Assembly: GCA_963719855.1 (NCBI GenBank)
Contig: CAVRDK010000002.1
Location: 124,001-188,000, forward strand
Reading direction: 5' to 3'
DNA: 64,000 nt
Source of the DNA: CAIQPV01 sp963719855
GTDB taxonomy: Bacteria > Pseudomonadota > Gammaproteobacteria > Burkholderiales > Gallionellaceae
The position numbers and the translations under genes were made by a program. The notes beneath the pieces were generated by a model, which was given only the letters and a program-made list of their open reading frames with translations, was not told the origin of the DNA and searched no databases. Positions 9,171-17,382 of this stretch are shown here, one piece after another (positions within the stretch are counted from its first letter, which is position 1; every line of letters begins with the position of its first letter).

Positions 9171-9938
9171 CTATTTTGCTGCAACCGCTTTCCGGCATCC
9201 CGTCTTGATCCACTCCAGCCATTCCTCCATTCCCTCGCCGCTGGTGGCAGAAATGCGTATAACTTGCATGTCCGGATTCATGCGGCGCGCATTTTCTACA
9301 GCAAGGTTCGCATCGAAAACCAGATACGGCAGCAAGTCGCATTTATTCAACAGCATCAGCCGCGCGGCGCGGAACATGTCTGGATATTTGAGTGGCTTGT
9401 CCTCGCCCTCGGTCACCGACAGCACCACGACTTTCGCCGCCTCGCCCAAATCAAACGCGGCAGGACACACCAGATTGCCGACGTTCTCAATGAACAGCAA
9501 AGATTCTTCCTGCAAAGCAAGTTGCTCCAGCGCATGACCGACCATACTCGCGTCGAGATGGCAACCCTTGCCGGTGTTGATCTGGATAGCCTGCACGCCG
9601 GTGGCGCGGATGCGCTCGGCGTCGTTGTCGGTCTGCTGGTCGCCCTCGATTACCGCCATTGCCGCTTGCCCCTTGAGCGCCAACAGGGTTCGCACCAGCA
9701 GCGTGGTCTTGCCGGAGCCAGGGCTGGATACCAGATTCAGCGCCAGAATATTGCGCGCCGCAAAGAAGGCGCGATTCTCCGCAGCCAGCGCGTCGTTCTC
9801 CGCCAGCAAGTCGCGCTCGACACGGACGCGGCGCGTCTCGGTCGGCGCGGTGGAACGATACTGCACCGCGCCCTTCTCCGCCGCCTTGCGTGGTGGCGGC
9901 TTGAGTAAAGTATGGCCACAGCCGCAGGTTCCGCACAT
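9171..9938 (-). CDS. hypB: Hydrogenase nickel incorporation GTPase HypB
   Basis: This GTPase inserts nickel into the hydrogenase large subunit together with HypA. The 255-residue protein starts with the high-affinity nickel motif MCGTCGCGH and has the P-loop SSPGSGKT. The GTPase core contains a metal-binding Cys/His pair (GCHLD) and NKCDLLP for guanine recognition. It lacks a long histidine-rich stretch, so nickel storage is not indicated. The start has a strong AGGAGG site. It lies eight bases after hypA. Confidence 0.96.
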   Translation of the reverse strand: MCGTCGCGHTLLKPPPRKAAEKGAVQYRSTAPTETRRVRVERDLLAENDALAAENRAFFAARNILALNLVSSPGSGKTTLLVRTLLALKGQAAMAVIEGDQQTDNDAERIRATGVQAIQINTGKGCHLDASMVGHALEQLALQEESLLFIENVGNLVCPAAFDLGEAAKVVVLSVTEGEDKPLKYPDMFRAARLMLLNKCDLLPYLVFDANLAVENARRMNPDMQVIRISATSGEGMEEWLEWIKTGCRKAVAAK

Positions 9939-9946
9939 ATCGCCTC

Positions 9947-10288
9947 CTATTCTGCTTCCAGTTCCAGCACGCGCATGCGGTCGCCGCCGATGACATGCAC
10001 CCGCCCACTACCGCACTGTGGGCACAGCGCCAGCATCTCGTCCATTTCCACCGTCGCATCGCAATCGGCGCAGCGGCCCTGCCCCGGCGTTTCGATCAGT
10101 TCCAGCCGCGCGCCTGCCGCCAGCGTGTCGTTCGTCACTGCGGCAAAGGCAAAGCGCATGGCTTCCGGTTCCACAGCGGCGAGCTTGCCGATCTCCAGCG
10201 TCACGCTGCGCACGCGGCTGAATTGTTGGGCAATTGCCTCGTCTTCGATAATACGCATTACGCTCTCGGCCAGCGACAACTCGTGCAC
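9947..10288 (-). CDS. hypA: Hydrogenase nickel chaperone HypA
   Basis: HypA binds nickel through His2 and the N-terminus and carries a structural zinc site. The sequence starts MHELSLAES, and its CADC and CPQC pairs form the zinc ribbon. The length of 113 residues is typical. The start codon is GTG at 10288; the next codons (HELSLAE) match the family precisely, so the start is secure. It sits between hupE (six-base gap) and hypB (eight-base gap) in an apparent operon. Confidence 0.95.
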   Translation of the reverse strand: MHELSLAESVMRIIEDEAIAQQFSRVRSVTLEIGKLAAVEPEAMRFAFAAVTNDTLAAGARLELIETPGQGRCADCDATVEMDEMLALCPQCGSGRVHVIGGDRMRVLELEAE

Positions 10289-10294
10289 CGGGAA

Positions 10295-10897
10295 TCACCC
10301 GATAAACAAAATGCCGCCGCACAGGGCGATGGCCGCACCGGTGAAGCGTAGCCATTGCGCACGACCATGATTATTCGCCAGCAGTGCCACGGCGATGCCG
10401 GAGGCATGGAGCAACACGGTCGCCAGCACAAAGCCCGCCGCGTATTCCAGGCCGGAAGCATCCTGCGGCATTTCCGCGCCGTGCGCATAACCGTGGAATA
10501 CCGCAAATACGCCAACGATAGCCGCACTGACTGCCAGCGGCAAGCGCACGGCGGCAGCGATCAGCACGCCCAACACCAGCAGCGACATGGCGATGCCGCC
10601 TTCAACGAAAGGAACGGGAATATTGGCCATACCCAGCATCCCGCCCAGCGCCATAACTCCTACAAAAGTGAGCGGCACCCGCCACATTGCACGCCCACCC
10701 ATCTGCGTCGCCCACAGCCCGACTGCGACCATGGCGCAAACGTGATCCAGACCACTGAAAGGGTGAGCCAGCCCGTGCATGAAACCGTGAACCGCGCCTA
10801 CGCCAACATGCGCATAGGCAAGCGATGGAAAGCCGATGGCAAGCAGCGCCAAGGGAATTAGATGCAAAAAGTTAAAACGCCGTGAAAAATATCTCAT
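10295..10897 (-). CDS. hupE: HupE/UreJ-family nickel permease
   Basis: A 200-residue integral membrane protein with an N-terminal signal-like segment ending near SLAYAH and about six further hydrophobic helices. The HupE signature is seen as HGxxHPxxGxDHxxAM at about residues 41-57. HupE/UreJ proteins are nickel (or cobalt) transporters usually encoded with [NiFe] hydrogenase or urease genes, which fits this position at the head of hupE-hypA-hypB-hypF. It is divergent from hoxF, so the shared 290-base region probably controls both nickel uptake and hydrogenase synthesis (inference). Confidence 0.88.
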   Translation of the reverse strand: MRYFSRRFNFLHLIPLALLAIGFPSLAYAHVGVGAVHGFMHGLAHPFSGLDHVCAMVAVGLWATQMGGRAMWRVPLTFVGVMALGGMLGMANIPVPFVEGGIAMSLLVLGVLIAAAVRLPLAVSAAIVGVFAVFHGYAHGAEMPQDASGLEYAAGFVLATVLLHASGIAVALLANNHGRAQWLRFTGAAIALCGGILFIG

Positions 10898-11187
10898 ACA
10901 CCCTCCTAACCTATTCCCGATTAAATTTATGTGCCATTAAAAATCCAGTGTAGTTTCCCGTACATCTTATAACAGTAAAATACCTAGTATTAGGTAATGT
11001 CGTAAAAATTTAACAGAGATATCCTACACTCTTCGTGAGACGATTAAAGTGCGGCTTAAAATTCTCTTGTGGCTGAGTTAAACTTTGCTGACTCAAAAAA
11101 ACCGTATTGGAGTATCCTGCTTCAAAGCATGCAAAAATATTGCAACCTAATCTGTATCTGTGATGTAAGCCTGTTAAGGGGGTGTTT
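10898..11187. promoter_or_regulatory. Divergent hupE/hoxF control region
   Basis: This 290-base, AT-rich region lies between two divergent operons. At 10981-10996 there is an inverted repeat, TACCTA-N4-TAGGTA, a plausible operator. A TGGCAC on the minus strand at 10931-10936 resembles a sigma-54 -24 box, but the matching -12 GC is absent, so I do not call that promoter. The hoxF ribosome site is AAGGGGG at 11176-11182. No regulator gene (hoxA, hoxBC/hoxJ) is in the window. Confidence 0.5.
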
Positions 11188-12990
11188 ATGGCATCGGATG
11201 TTGACTTGCATGCCGCTTATCTGGATCCGATACTTGATCGGTATGGATACGCCGCGACTAATCTGCTGCAAATCTTGCGCGAGACACAGGAACACTACGG
11301 CTACATCCATCCCGATGCCATAGATTATCTCATCGTCGAGTTGCAAGTTCCGCGCGTAAAGATTGAGGCCGTGGCAACGTTTTATTCCTTCCTGCACCTG
11401 AAACCGCATGGTGAATACAGGGTGCTGTTCTCCGACAATATCACCGACCGCATGTTGGGCAGCATCGAGTTGATGCAGAAGATGTGCCAGCAACTCTGGG
11501 TTGAGCCAGGCAAGATGTCGGAGGACGGGCTGGTAAGCATAGGCACCACCTCCTGCACCGGGATGTGCGACCAAGGCCCCGCCATGCTGGTGAACGGTCG
11601 CGCCATCACCCATCTTACGCACCAGCGCGTGCAGGAGATCGGACAACTGATTCGCAATCGTACGCCGCTTGCGGATTGGCCCGCAGATTTCTTCCGTGTG
11701 AAAGACAACATCCGCAGCAAAGGACTGTTGCTGGGCAACACACTTACGCCCGGTGATGCATTGTGTGCTGCACTCGTGCTGGGTGCGCAAAACATAGTCG
11801 AAGCAATCAAAACATCCGGCCTGCGCGGTCGCGGCGGCGCGGGCTTCCCCACCGGGTTAAAGTGGGAAGCCTGCCGCAACGCGCCGGGCGCAACCCGTCA
11901 TGTGGTATGCAACGCCGATGAGGGCGAGCCAGGTACTTTCAAGGATCGCGTGCTGCTCACTTCCCATGCCGACCTGATGTTCGATGGCATGACGCTGTGC
12001 GCGCTAGCAGTCGGTGCGCAGCAAGGCTACCTCTACGTGCGAGGCGAATACCGTTACCTGCTCGAACCCTTGCAAGCCGTGCTGCAACGCCGCCGCGATG
12101 CGAAATTGCTGGGCAAAAACATTCTTGGCCATGCCGGTTTCGATTTTGACATCTCCATCCATATTGGCGCTGGGGCCTATATCTGCGGCGAAGAATCGGC
12201 TCTGATCGAATCTCTGGAAGGCAAGCGCGGGGTGCCGCGCAGCCGTCCCCCCTTCCCGGTGACCCACGGCTATATGCAGCAGCCGACCGCACTGGATAAC
12301 GTTGAAACCTTTTGCCAGGCTGCCTTGGCTGTCCATATGGGAGCGGAGAATTACCGCGCCATCGGCACGCCCAAATCCACCGGAAGCAAATTGATCTCAG
12401 TGTCTGGTGACTGTCCGCGTCCCGGCATCTACGAATACCCGTTCGGCGTGACGGTGCGCGAGGTGCTGCAAGACTGCGGCGCTGTAAATACACATGCGGT
12501 GCAGATCAGCGGACCTTCAGGGTTATGCATTGCCGAAAACGAATTTAATCGACGCTTGGGATTTGAGGATCTGCCCACCGCCGGAGCGTTCATGGTGTTC
12601 GACGACAGCCGCGACATGTTCGAGGTGGCGCGCAACTTCGTGCATTTCTTTGCGCATGAAAGTTGCGGTTTCTGCACACCATGCCGTGTCGGCACATCGA
12701 TGCTCAAGCAAACCATGGACAAGATCGCTGAGGGGCACGGCACGCAATATGACTTGAACGAGGTCGAGCATCTTGACCACGTATTGCAGATCAGTTCCCA
12801 CTGTGGTTTGGGACGCACCGCATGTAATCCCATATTACACACACTAAAACGTTTCCGTCCTGCTTACGAGAGCCGATTAAAGTCACTGGATTTCGAACCG
12901 GCTTTCGATCTGGATGGCGCGCTGGCGCGTGCGCGCCAGATGACAGGGCGCGATGACGCCGGGGCACATATTGAGACAGAGAAATCATGA
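11188..12990 (+). CDS. hoxF: NAD-reducing hydrogenase diaphorase subunit HoxF
   Basis: HoxF binds FMN and NAD and passes electrons between NAD(H) and the HoxU Fe-S chain. The 600-residue protein carries an N-terminal HoxE-like thioredoxin-fold domain with cluster ligands including TSCTGMC, then the NuoF-like core: GRGGAGFPTG (NADH/FMN site), GAGAYICGEE, and SCGFCTPC plus a distal Cys for the 4Fe-4S cluster. This long form (HoxE fused to HoxF) is the Cupriavidus type; no separate hoxE gene exists here. An in-frame GTG at 11182 is possible, but the ATG at 11188 has an ideal AAGGGGG spacing. Its stop overlaps hoxU by four bases. Confidence 0.95.
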   Translation: MASDVDLHAAYLDPILDRYGYAATNLLQILRETQEHYGYIHPDAIDYLIVELQVPRVKIEAVATFYSFLHLKPHGEYRVLFSDNITDRMLGSIELMQKMCQQLWVEPGKMSEDGLVSIGTTSCTGMCDQGPAMLVNGRAITHLTHQRVQEIGQLIRNRTPLADWPADFFRVKDNIRSKGLLLGNTLTPGDALCAALVLGAQNIVEAIKTSGLRGRGGAGFPTGLKWEACRNAPGATRHVVCNADEGEPGTFKDRVLLTSHADLMFDGMTLCALAVGAQQGYLYVRGEYRYLLEPLQAVLQRRRDAKLLGKNILGHAGFDFDISIHIGAGAYICGEESALIESLEGKRGVPRSRPPFPVTHGYMQQPTALDNVETFCQAALAVHMGAENYRAIGTPKSTGSKLISVSGDCPRPGIYEYPFGVTVREVLQDCGAVNTHAVQISGPSGLCIAENEFNRRLGFEDLPTAGAFMVFDDSRDMFEVARNFVHFFAHESCGFCTPCRVGTSMLKQTMDKIAEGHGTQYDLNEVEHLDHVLQISSHCGLGRTACNPILHTLKRFRPAYESRLKSLDFEPAFDLDGALARARQMTGRDDAGAHIETEKS

Positions 12991-13724
12991 ACAATACTCC
13001 AACCTTTCAACTCGACGGCGCAACCGTCCCCTTCGAACCCGGCCAGACCGTGATACAGGCCGCGCTGGCCGCAGGACATTACATCCCGCACCTGTGTTAC
13101 TACCCGGAATTAAAGCCGCACGGTAGTTGCAAGCTGTGCACGGTGAAAGTCAGCGGACGCACTGCCGCTTCCTGCACCATGCCTGCCGAGGCAGGTATGG
13201 AAGTGGAAAGCGACACCGAAGAGCTCAATGCATTACGCCGCACGTTGATACAGATGCTGTTTGCCGAAGGCAACCACTTCTGCCCATCGTGCGAAAAGAG
13301 CGGCAACTGCATGTTGCAGGCGTTGGGCTATGACTTGGAGGTGCATACCGCAGGCTTCCGCCATCTCTATCCGGATCGCCCACTGGACGCGTCGCATCCC
13401 GACATCCTGCTTGACTCCAATCGCTGCATCCTGTGTCAACTGTGCGTGCGTGCATCCGCCGAGATGGACGGTAAGAATGTGTTCACACTGGCGGGGCGCG
13501 GCATAACCAAGCACCTCATCGTCAATTCAAAATCGGGTTTGCTCATTGACACCGACATAGCGCTCACCGACAAGGCGATGGAAGTCTGTCCGGTAGGCGT
13601 GATCCTGAAAAAACGTGTCGGCTTCAGCCAGCCCATTGGTGCGCGACGTTATGATAAGCGCCCGATCAGCGCACAGGCGCTGGATGATGCGCCACGTTCA
13701 CCAGAGGGAGCGAAGCATGAGTGA
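12987..13724 (+). CDS. hoxU: NAD-reducing hydrogenase Fe-S subunit HoxU
   Basis: HoxU links the diaphorase to the hydrogenase half of the enzyme. The 245-residue protein has an N-terminal 2Fe-2S ferredoxin domain (CYYPELKPHGSCKLC and a distal Cys), a NuoG-like His-Cys3 segment (HFCPSCEKSGNC, about residues 92-103), and a 4Fe-4S motif (CILCQLC). It is soluble, with no targeting signal. It overlaps hoxF by four bases and hoxY by eight bases, which supports one transcript and tight stoichiometry. Confidence 0.95.
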   Translation: MNNTPTFQLDGATVPFEPGQTVIQAALAAGHYIPHLCYYPELKPHGSCKLCTVKVSGRTAASCTMPAEAGMEVESDTEELNALRRTLIQMLFAEGNHFCPSCEKSGNCMLQALGYDLEVHTAGFRHLYPDRPLDASHPDILLDSNRCILCQLCVRASAEMDGKNVFTLAGRGITKHLIVNSKSGLLIDTDIALTDKAMEVCPVGVILKKRVGFSQPIGARRYDKRPISAQALDDAPRSPEGAKHE

Positions 13725-14262
13725 GAAGAAGAAATTGCGCGTCGCGACGACTTCGCTCGCTGGCTGCTTCGGCTGCCACATGTCCATCCTCGACATAGAC
13801 GAGCGTCTGTTTCCGCTGCTTGATCTGGTCGAATTCGACCGCTCGCCGCTCACCGACATCAAGCACTGCGGGCCGTGCGACATCGGCATAATTGAGGGCG
13901 GCATCTGCAATGGGGAGAACGTGCATGTATTGCACGAATTCCGCAAAAATTGCAAAACCCTTATTGCCATCGGATCCTGCGCCATCACCGGTGGCTTGCC
14001 CGCGCAGCGCAACCATCTCGACTTGGGCAGTTGCCTGACCGAGGTGTATTTGACAGAACCCGGACTGGCGCACGGCCACATTCCGAACGACCCGGAGTTG
14101 CCGCTGCCGCTGGACAAGGTGCATCCGCTGCACGAGGTGGTAAAGATAGACTACTTCATCCCCGGCTGTCCGCCCTCGGGCGATGCCATCTGGAAATTTC
14201 TCACCGACCTCATCGCGGGCAAGACACCTGAATTGGGACATGGATTAATTGAATATGACTAA
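13717..14262 (+). CDS. hoxY: NAD-reducing hydrogenase small subunit HoxY
   Basis: HoxY is the short [NiFe] small subunit carrying the proximal 4Fe-4S cluster. Visible ligands are GCFGCHMS, CGPCDIG, GSCAITGG and PGCPPSG. At 181 residues it lacks the twin-arginine signal and the C-terminal cluster domain of membrane-bound uptake hydrogenases, which marks it as cytoplasmic group 3. The open frame extends 34 codons upstream inside hoxU; the ATG at 13717 matches homologues. Its stop overlaps the hoxH start. Confidence 0.95.
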   Translation: MSEKKKLRVATTSLAGCFGCHMSILDIDERLFPLLDLVEFDRSPLTDIKHCGPCDIGIIEGGICNGENVHVLHEFRKNCKTLIAIGSCAITGGLPAQRNHLDLGSCLTEVYLTEPGLAHGHIPNDPELPLPLDKVHPLHEVVKIDYFIPGCPPSGDAIWKFLTDLIAGKTPELGHGLIEYD

Positions 14263-15745
14263 CATCAACGATAACTTGGAAACCGCCGCCCATCCCGAAA
14301 ACCTGCGCCGCGTGGCAATAGACCCGGTATCGCGTGTAGAAGGGCATGGCAAAGTAACGCTGCTGCTGGACGAGAATGACCATATCCATCAGGTGCGGCT
14401 GCACATCGTCGAGTTTCGCGGCTTCGAGAAATTCATTCAGGGGCGACCCTATTGGGAAGCACCGGTGATGGTGCAGCGGCTGTGCGGTATCTGCCCGGTG
14501 AGCCACCACCTCGCCGCATCCAAAGCGATGGACATGATTGTTGGCGCCACGCTCACGCCCACTGCGGAGAAGGTGCGCAGGCTGATGCACTACGGACAAA
14601 TGCTGCAATCGCATGCACTGCATTTCTATCACCTGTGTTCACCCGATTTGCTGTTCGGCTTCGATTCCGATGTAGCGAAGCGCAACATCGTCGGTATCGC
14701 TGCCGCCTATCCTGAGATCGCCAAACAAGGCGTGCTGCTGCGCAAATACGGACAAGAGGTGATCCGCATCACGGCGGGCAAGCGCATTCACGGCACAGGT
14801 TCGATACCCGGCGGAGTGAACAAGAACGTCAGCGTAGAAGAACGCGATTACCTGCTTAAAGACATCGAACAGATCATCGTCTGGAGCCGCGAATCAGTCG
14901 GCATTGCGCGGAAGTTGTTCGAGCAGAACCTCGACCTCTACAACAACTTCGGGCGTTTCAAGGCGCACACGCTTAATCTGGTACGCGAGGACGGCGCCAT
15001 GGATCTGTATCATGGCGGATTGCGCGCACGCGATATGAACGGCAACACGCTGTTCGACCACTATGACTACAGCCACTACTGGGATGTGATCTTTGAAGAC
15101 GTGAAGCCATGGTCGTACATGAAGTTCCCCTTCCTGCGCAGCCTCGGGCCGGAGGAAGGCTGGTATCGCGTTGGGCCGCTGACGCGCGTAACGCAATGCG
15201 ATTTCATTCCGACGCCGTTGGCCGAACAGGCGCGCAAGGAATTCCTCGCCTTCAACGGCGGCTCTGCGGCAGGTGCGACGCTGGGCTTCCATTGGGCGCG
15301 CATGATAGAGATGCTGCACGCCGCCGAGTTGATAAGAGAATTGCTGCACGATCCCGACCTGCAAGGCACCGATCTGGTCACCAAGGGAGAACGGCAAGAA
15401 CGCGGCGTGGGCGTAATCGAAGCACCGCGCGGCACACTGATCCACCACTACAAGGTAGACGAACACGACCAGATCATCCGCTGCAACCTGATCGTCTCCA
15501 CCACCCACAACAACCAGGCAATGAACGAAGGCATTCGCCAAGTGGCGCGGCAATACCTCGACGGACGCAAACTCACCGAAGGCTTGCTCAACCATATCGA
15601 AGTGGCAATCCGCGCCTTTGACCCATGCCTGTCCTGCGCTACCCACGCGCTCGGCAAGATGCCACTGGAAGTTGAATTGCTGGATGCCGAGGGCAGCATG
15701 CTCTCTACGCTTTCCCGCTCTGCCGACGGTGTATTCAGCAGTTGA
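14255..15745 (+). CDS. hoxH: NAD-reducing hydrogenase large subunit HoxH
   Basis: HoxH is the catalytic subunit holding the NiFe(CN)2CO centre. The N-terminal ligand motif is RLCGICPVSHH and the C-terminal one is DPCLSCATH, both complete, so the active site appears intact. Residues after CATH form the C-terminal peptide that a dedicated protease removes after nickel insertion; in Cupriavidus HoxH the cut is after this His (established for the family). A TTG at 14249 is also in frame, but the ATG at 14255 gives the expected N-terminus (496 residues). It overlaps hoxY by eight bases. Confidence 0.95.
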   Translation: MTNINDNLETAAHPENLRRVAIDPVSRVEGHGKVTLLLDENDHIHQVRLHIVEFRGFEKFIQGRPYWEAPVMVQRLCGICPVSHHLAASKAMDMIVGATLTPTAEKVRRLMHYGQMLQSHALHFYHLCSPDLLFGFDSDVAKRNIVGIAAAYPEIAKQGVLLRKYGQEVIRITAGKRIHGTGSIPGGVNKNVSVEERDYLLKDIEQIIVWSRESVGIARKLFEQNLDLYNNFGRFKAHTLNLVREDGAMDLYHGGLRARDMNGNTLFDHYDYSHYWDVIFEDVKPWSYMKFPFLRSLGPEEGWYRVGPLTRVTQCDFIPTPLAEQARKEFLAFNGGSAAGATLGFHWARMIEMLHAAELIRELLHDPDLQGTDLVTKGERQERGVGVIEAPRGTLIHHYKVDEHDQIIRCNLIVSTTHNNQAMNEGIRQVARQYLDGRKLTEGLLNHIEVAIRAFDPCLSCATHALGKMPLEVELLDAEGSMLSTLSRSADGVFSS

Positions 15746-15758
15746 TGGCGGCGAATTG

Positions 15759-16274
15759 ATGGTTCCACCCATCCTCATCTTCGCCATCGGCAATGAATCA
15801 CGCGGCGACGATGCCATCGCCCCGCTGCTGCTACGCAGGCTAGGCGCATGGCTGAAGGCAGAGGAGATGGATGGGCGGTTTGAGCTTCTCGAAGACTTCC
15901 AGTTGCAAGTCGAACATGCCACAGACATGGTTGGCCGCGAGTTGGTCTTGTTCATTGATGCCGGCATGGACACTCCTGCCCCTTACAGCTTTTACCGCGC
16001 CCAAAGCAACGACAGTCGCACGCTATTCAGTCACGCCATCACACCCGAAGCCGTCCTGTCCACCTATCAGCAGGTTTACCAACAATCCCCTCCCCCGGCC
16101 TTTGTCCTGTGCGTACGCGGCGAGCAGTTCGAACTCGGCGAACCACCGTCGCCGGAGGCCGAACAGCGCATGGAATTGGCGATGGGATTTTTGCAGGAAT
16201 TGATACGAGAAGCAGAAAAGTCTTCCTGGGAAGAGCGCTGTTCAACACGGCAGATGGGTGAAGCAACGAGATAA
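15759..16274 (+). CDS. hoxW: Hydrogenase maturation endopeptidase HoxW
   Basis: This 171-residue protease of the HyaD/HybD/HoxW family would clip the C-terminal extension of HoxH. The N-terminal motif FAIGNESRGDD contains the Glu and an Asp expected for nickel binding, and FIDAG supplies the second Asp region. The open frame runs 47 codons upstream inside hoxH; I chose the ATG at 15759, 13 bases after the hoxH stop, because the family starts just before FAIGN. It closes the hox operon; the next gene, aroQ, starts 70 bases later. Confidence 0.9.
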   Translation: MVPPILIFAIGNESRGDDAIAPLLLRRLGAWLKAEEMDGRFELLEDFQLQVEHATDMVGRELVLFIDAGMDTPAPYSFYRAQSNDSRTLFSHAITPEAVLSTYQQVYQQSPPPAFVLCVRGEQFELGEPPSPEAEQRMELAMGFLQELIREAEKSSWEERCSTRQMGEATR

Positions 16275-16344
16275 CTGACTCTCTAAAGATTAATTTCAGG
16301 CAAAACCTAGACAACTCCCCCCAATTTGCGGCAAACTACGCTCC

Positions 16345-16782
16345 ATGAAAAACCTGTTAGTGCTGCATGGCCCCAACTTGAACCTGCTCGGCAGCCGCGA
16401 GCCGGATGTGTATGGCCGTATCACGTTGGACGGAATTAACGAGAAGTTGCAGCAATTAGCCCACGCGAAAGGCGCAAATCTGCAATTTTTCCAGAGCAAT
16501 GCCGAAGCTGCCCTGGTAGATCGCGTGCAACTGGCGCGCCAGGACGGCACAGATTTCATCATTATCAATCCCGCCGCCTTCACCCATACCAGCGTAGCGC
16601 TGCGCGATGCCTTGGCGGCGGTCGCCATCCCGTTTATCGAAATTCACATTTCCAATGTATTTGCCCGCGAAGCATTCCGCAAGGAGTCCTATTTCTCCGA
16701 TCTCGCCATCGGCGTCATCAGCGGACTGGGGGCAACCGGTTACGAACTCGCAGTGCAATTCGCGCTGCAACATACTATTTAG
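16345..16782 (+). CDS. aroQ: Type II 3-dehydroquinate dehydratase
   Basis: A shikimate-pathway enzyme converting 3-dehydroquinate to 3-dehydroshikimate. The 145-residue length is typical of the dodecameric type II enzyme. The active-site segment GPNLNLLGSREPDVYG near the N-terminus holds the catalytic Arg and Tyr. FIIINPAAFTHTS and EIHISNVFAREAFR carry substrate-binding Asn and His residues. In many betaproteobacteria it directly precedes accB, as here (nine-base gap), so aroQ-accB-accC is probably one operon. Confidence 0.96.
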   Translation: MKNLLVLHGPNLNLLGSREPDVYGRITLDGINEKLQQLAHAKGANLQFFQSNAEAALVDRVQLARQDGTDFIIINPAAFTHTSVALRDALAAVAIPFIEIHISNVFAREAFRKESYFSDLAIGVISGLGATGYELAVQFALQHTI

Positions 16783-16791
16783 GAGCCAATT

Positions 16792-17241
16792 ATGGATTTA
16801 CGCAAACTAAAGACCCTGATTGACCTGGTCGAAAGTTCCGGTATCGCCGAACTGGAAATCAGCGAGGGCGAGGAGCGCGTACGCATCACACGCTCCCCCT
16901 CCGCCATGATGCAGCAAGTCTATGCTGCACCGCAGCAACAGATGATGGCTGCACCCGCACCACAACCTGCAGCACCTGCCGAACCGGCCAAGCCCGCCGA
17001 ACCGGAAGGCCATGCGGTGAAATCGCCTATGGTCGGCAGCTTCTACCGTTGCCCTTCCCCCGGCGCCAAGTCCTTCGTGGAATTGGGCCAAAGCGTGAGT
17101 GTGGGCGATACCCTGTGCATCATTGAGGCGATGAAGCTGCTGAATGAAATCGAGTCCGACAAGGCTGGCGTCGTCAAGGCCGTTCTGGTGGAGAACGGGC
17201 AAGCGGTGGAATACGGCCAACCCCTGTTTATCATCGGCTAG
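16792..17241 (+). CDS. accB: Biotin carboxyl carrier protein of acetyl-CoA carboxylase
   Basis: AccB carries biotin between the biotin carboxylase and carboxyltransferase parts of acetyl-CoA carboxylase, the first step of fatty acid synthesis. The 149-residue protein has an N-terminal domain, an Ala/Pro-rich flexible linker (about residues 42-72), and a C-terminal biotinyl domain with the target Lys in EAMKL. A strong AGGAG lies seven bases upstream of the ATG. Confidence 0.96.
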   Translation: MDLRKLKTLIDLVESSGIAELEISEGEERVRITRSPSAMMQQVYAAPQQQMMAAPAPQPAAPAEPAKPAEPEGHAVKSPMVGSFYRCPSPGAKSFVELGQSVSVGDTLCIIEAMKLLNEIESDKAGVVKAVLVENGQAVEYGQPLFIIG

Positions 17242-17382
17242 TCATTCCGATCAACTATGATTGAGAAGAAACCGCCCGCCAAACAAAACGAAAGCAAGCA
17301 TCCGGTTGCCAGCAAACCGCAGCTAGGCTTGCTGAAACGCGGAATCATGCGCGTAGCGCCAAAACCGGAGCCAAAACCTATC

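Noticed and set aside
10920..10936. Sigma-54-like TGGCAC upstream of hupE
   Set aside because: The -24 half is perfect, but the -12 region reads TTTAA with no GC at the right distance.
17257..17382. 42-codon upstream extension of accC
   Set aside because: It has no ribosome site, is Lys/Pro-rich, and homologues start at MFEKILIANRG.
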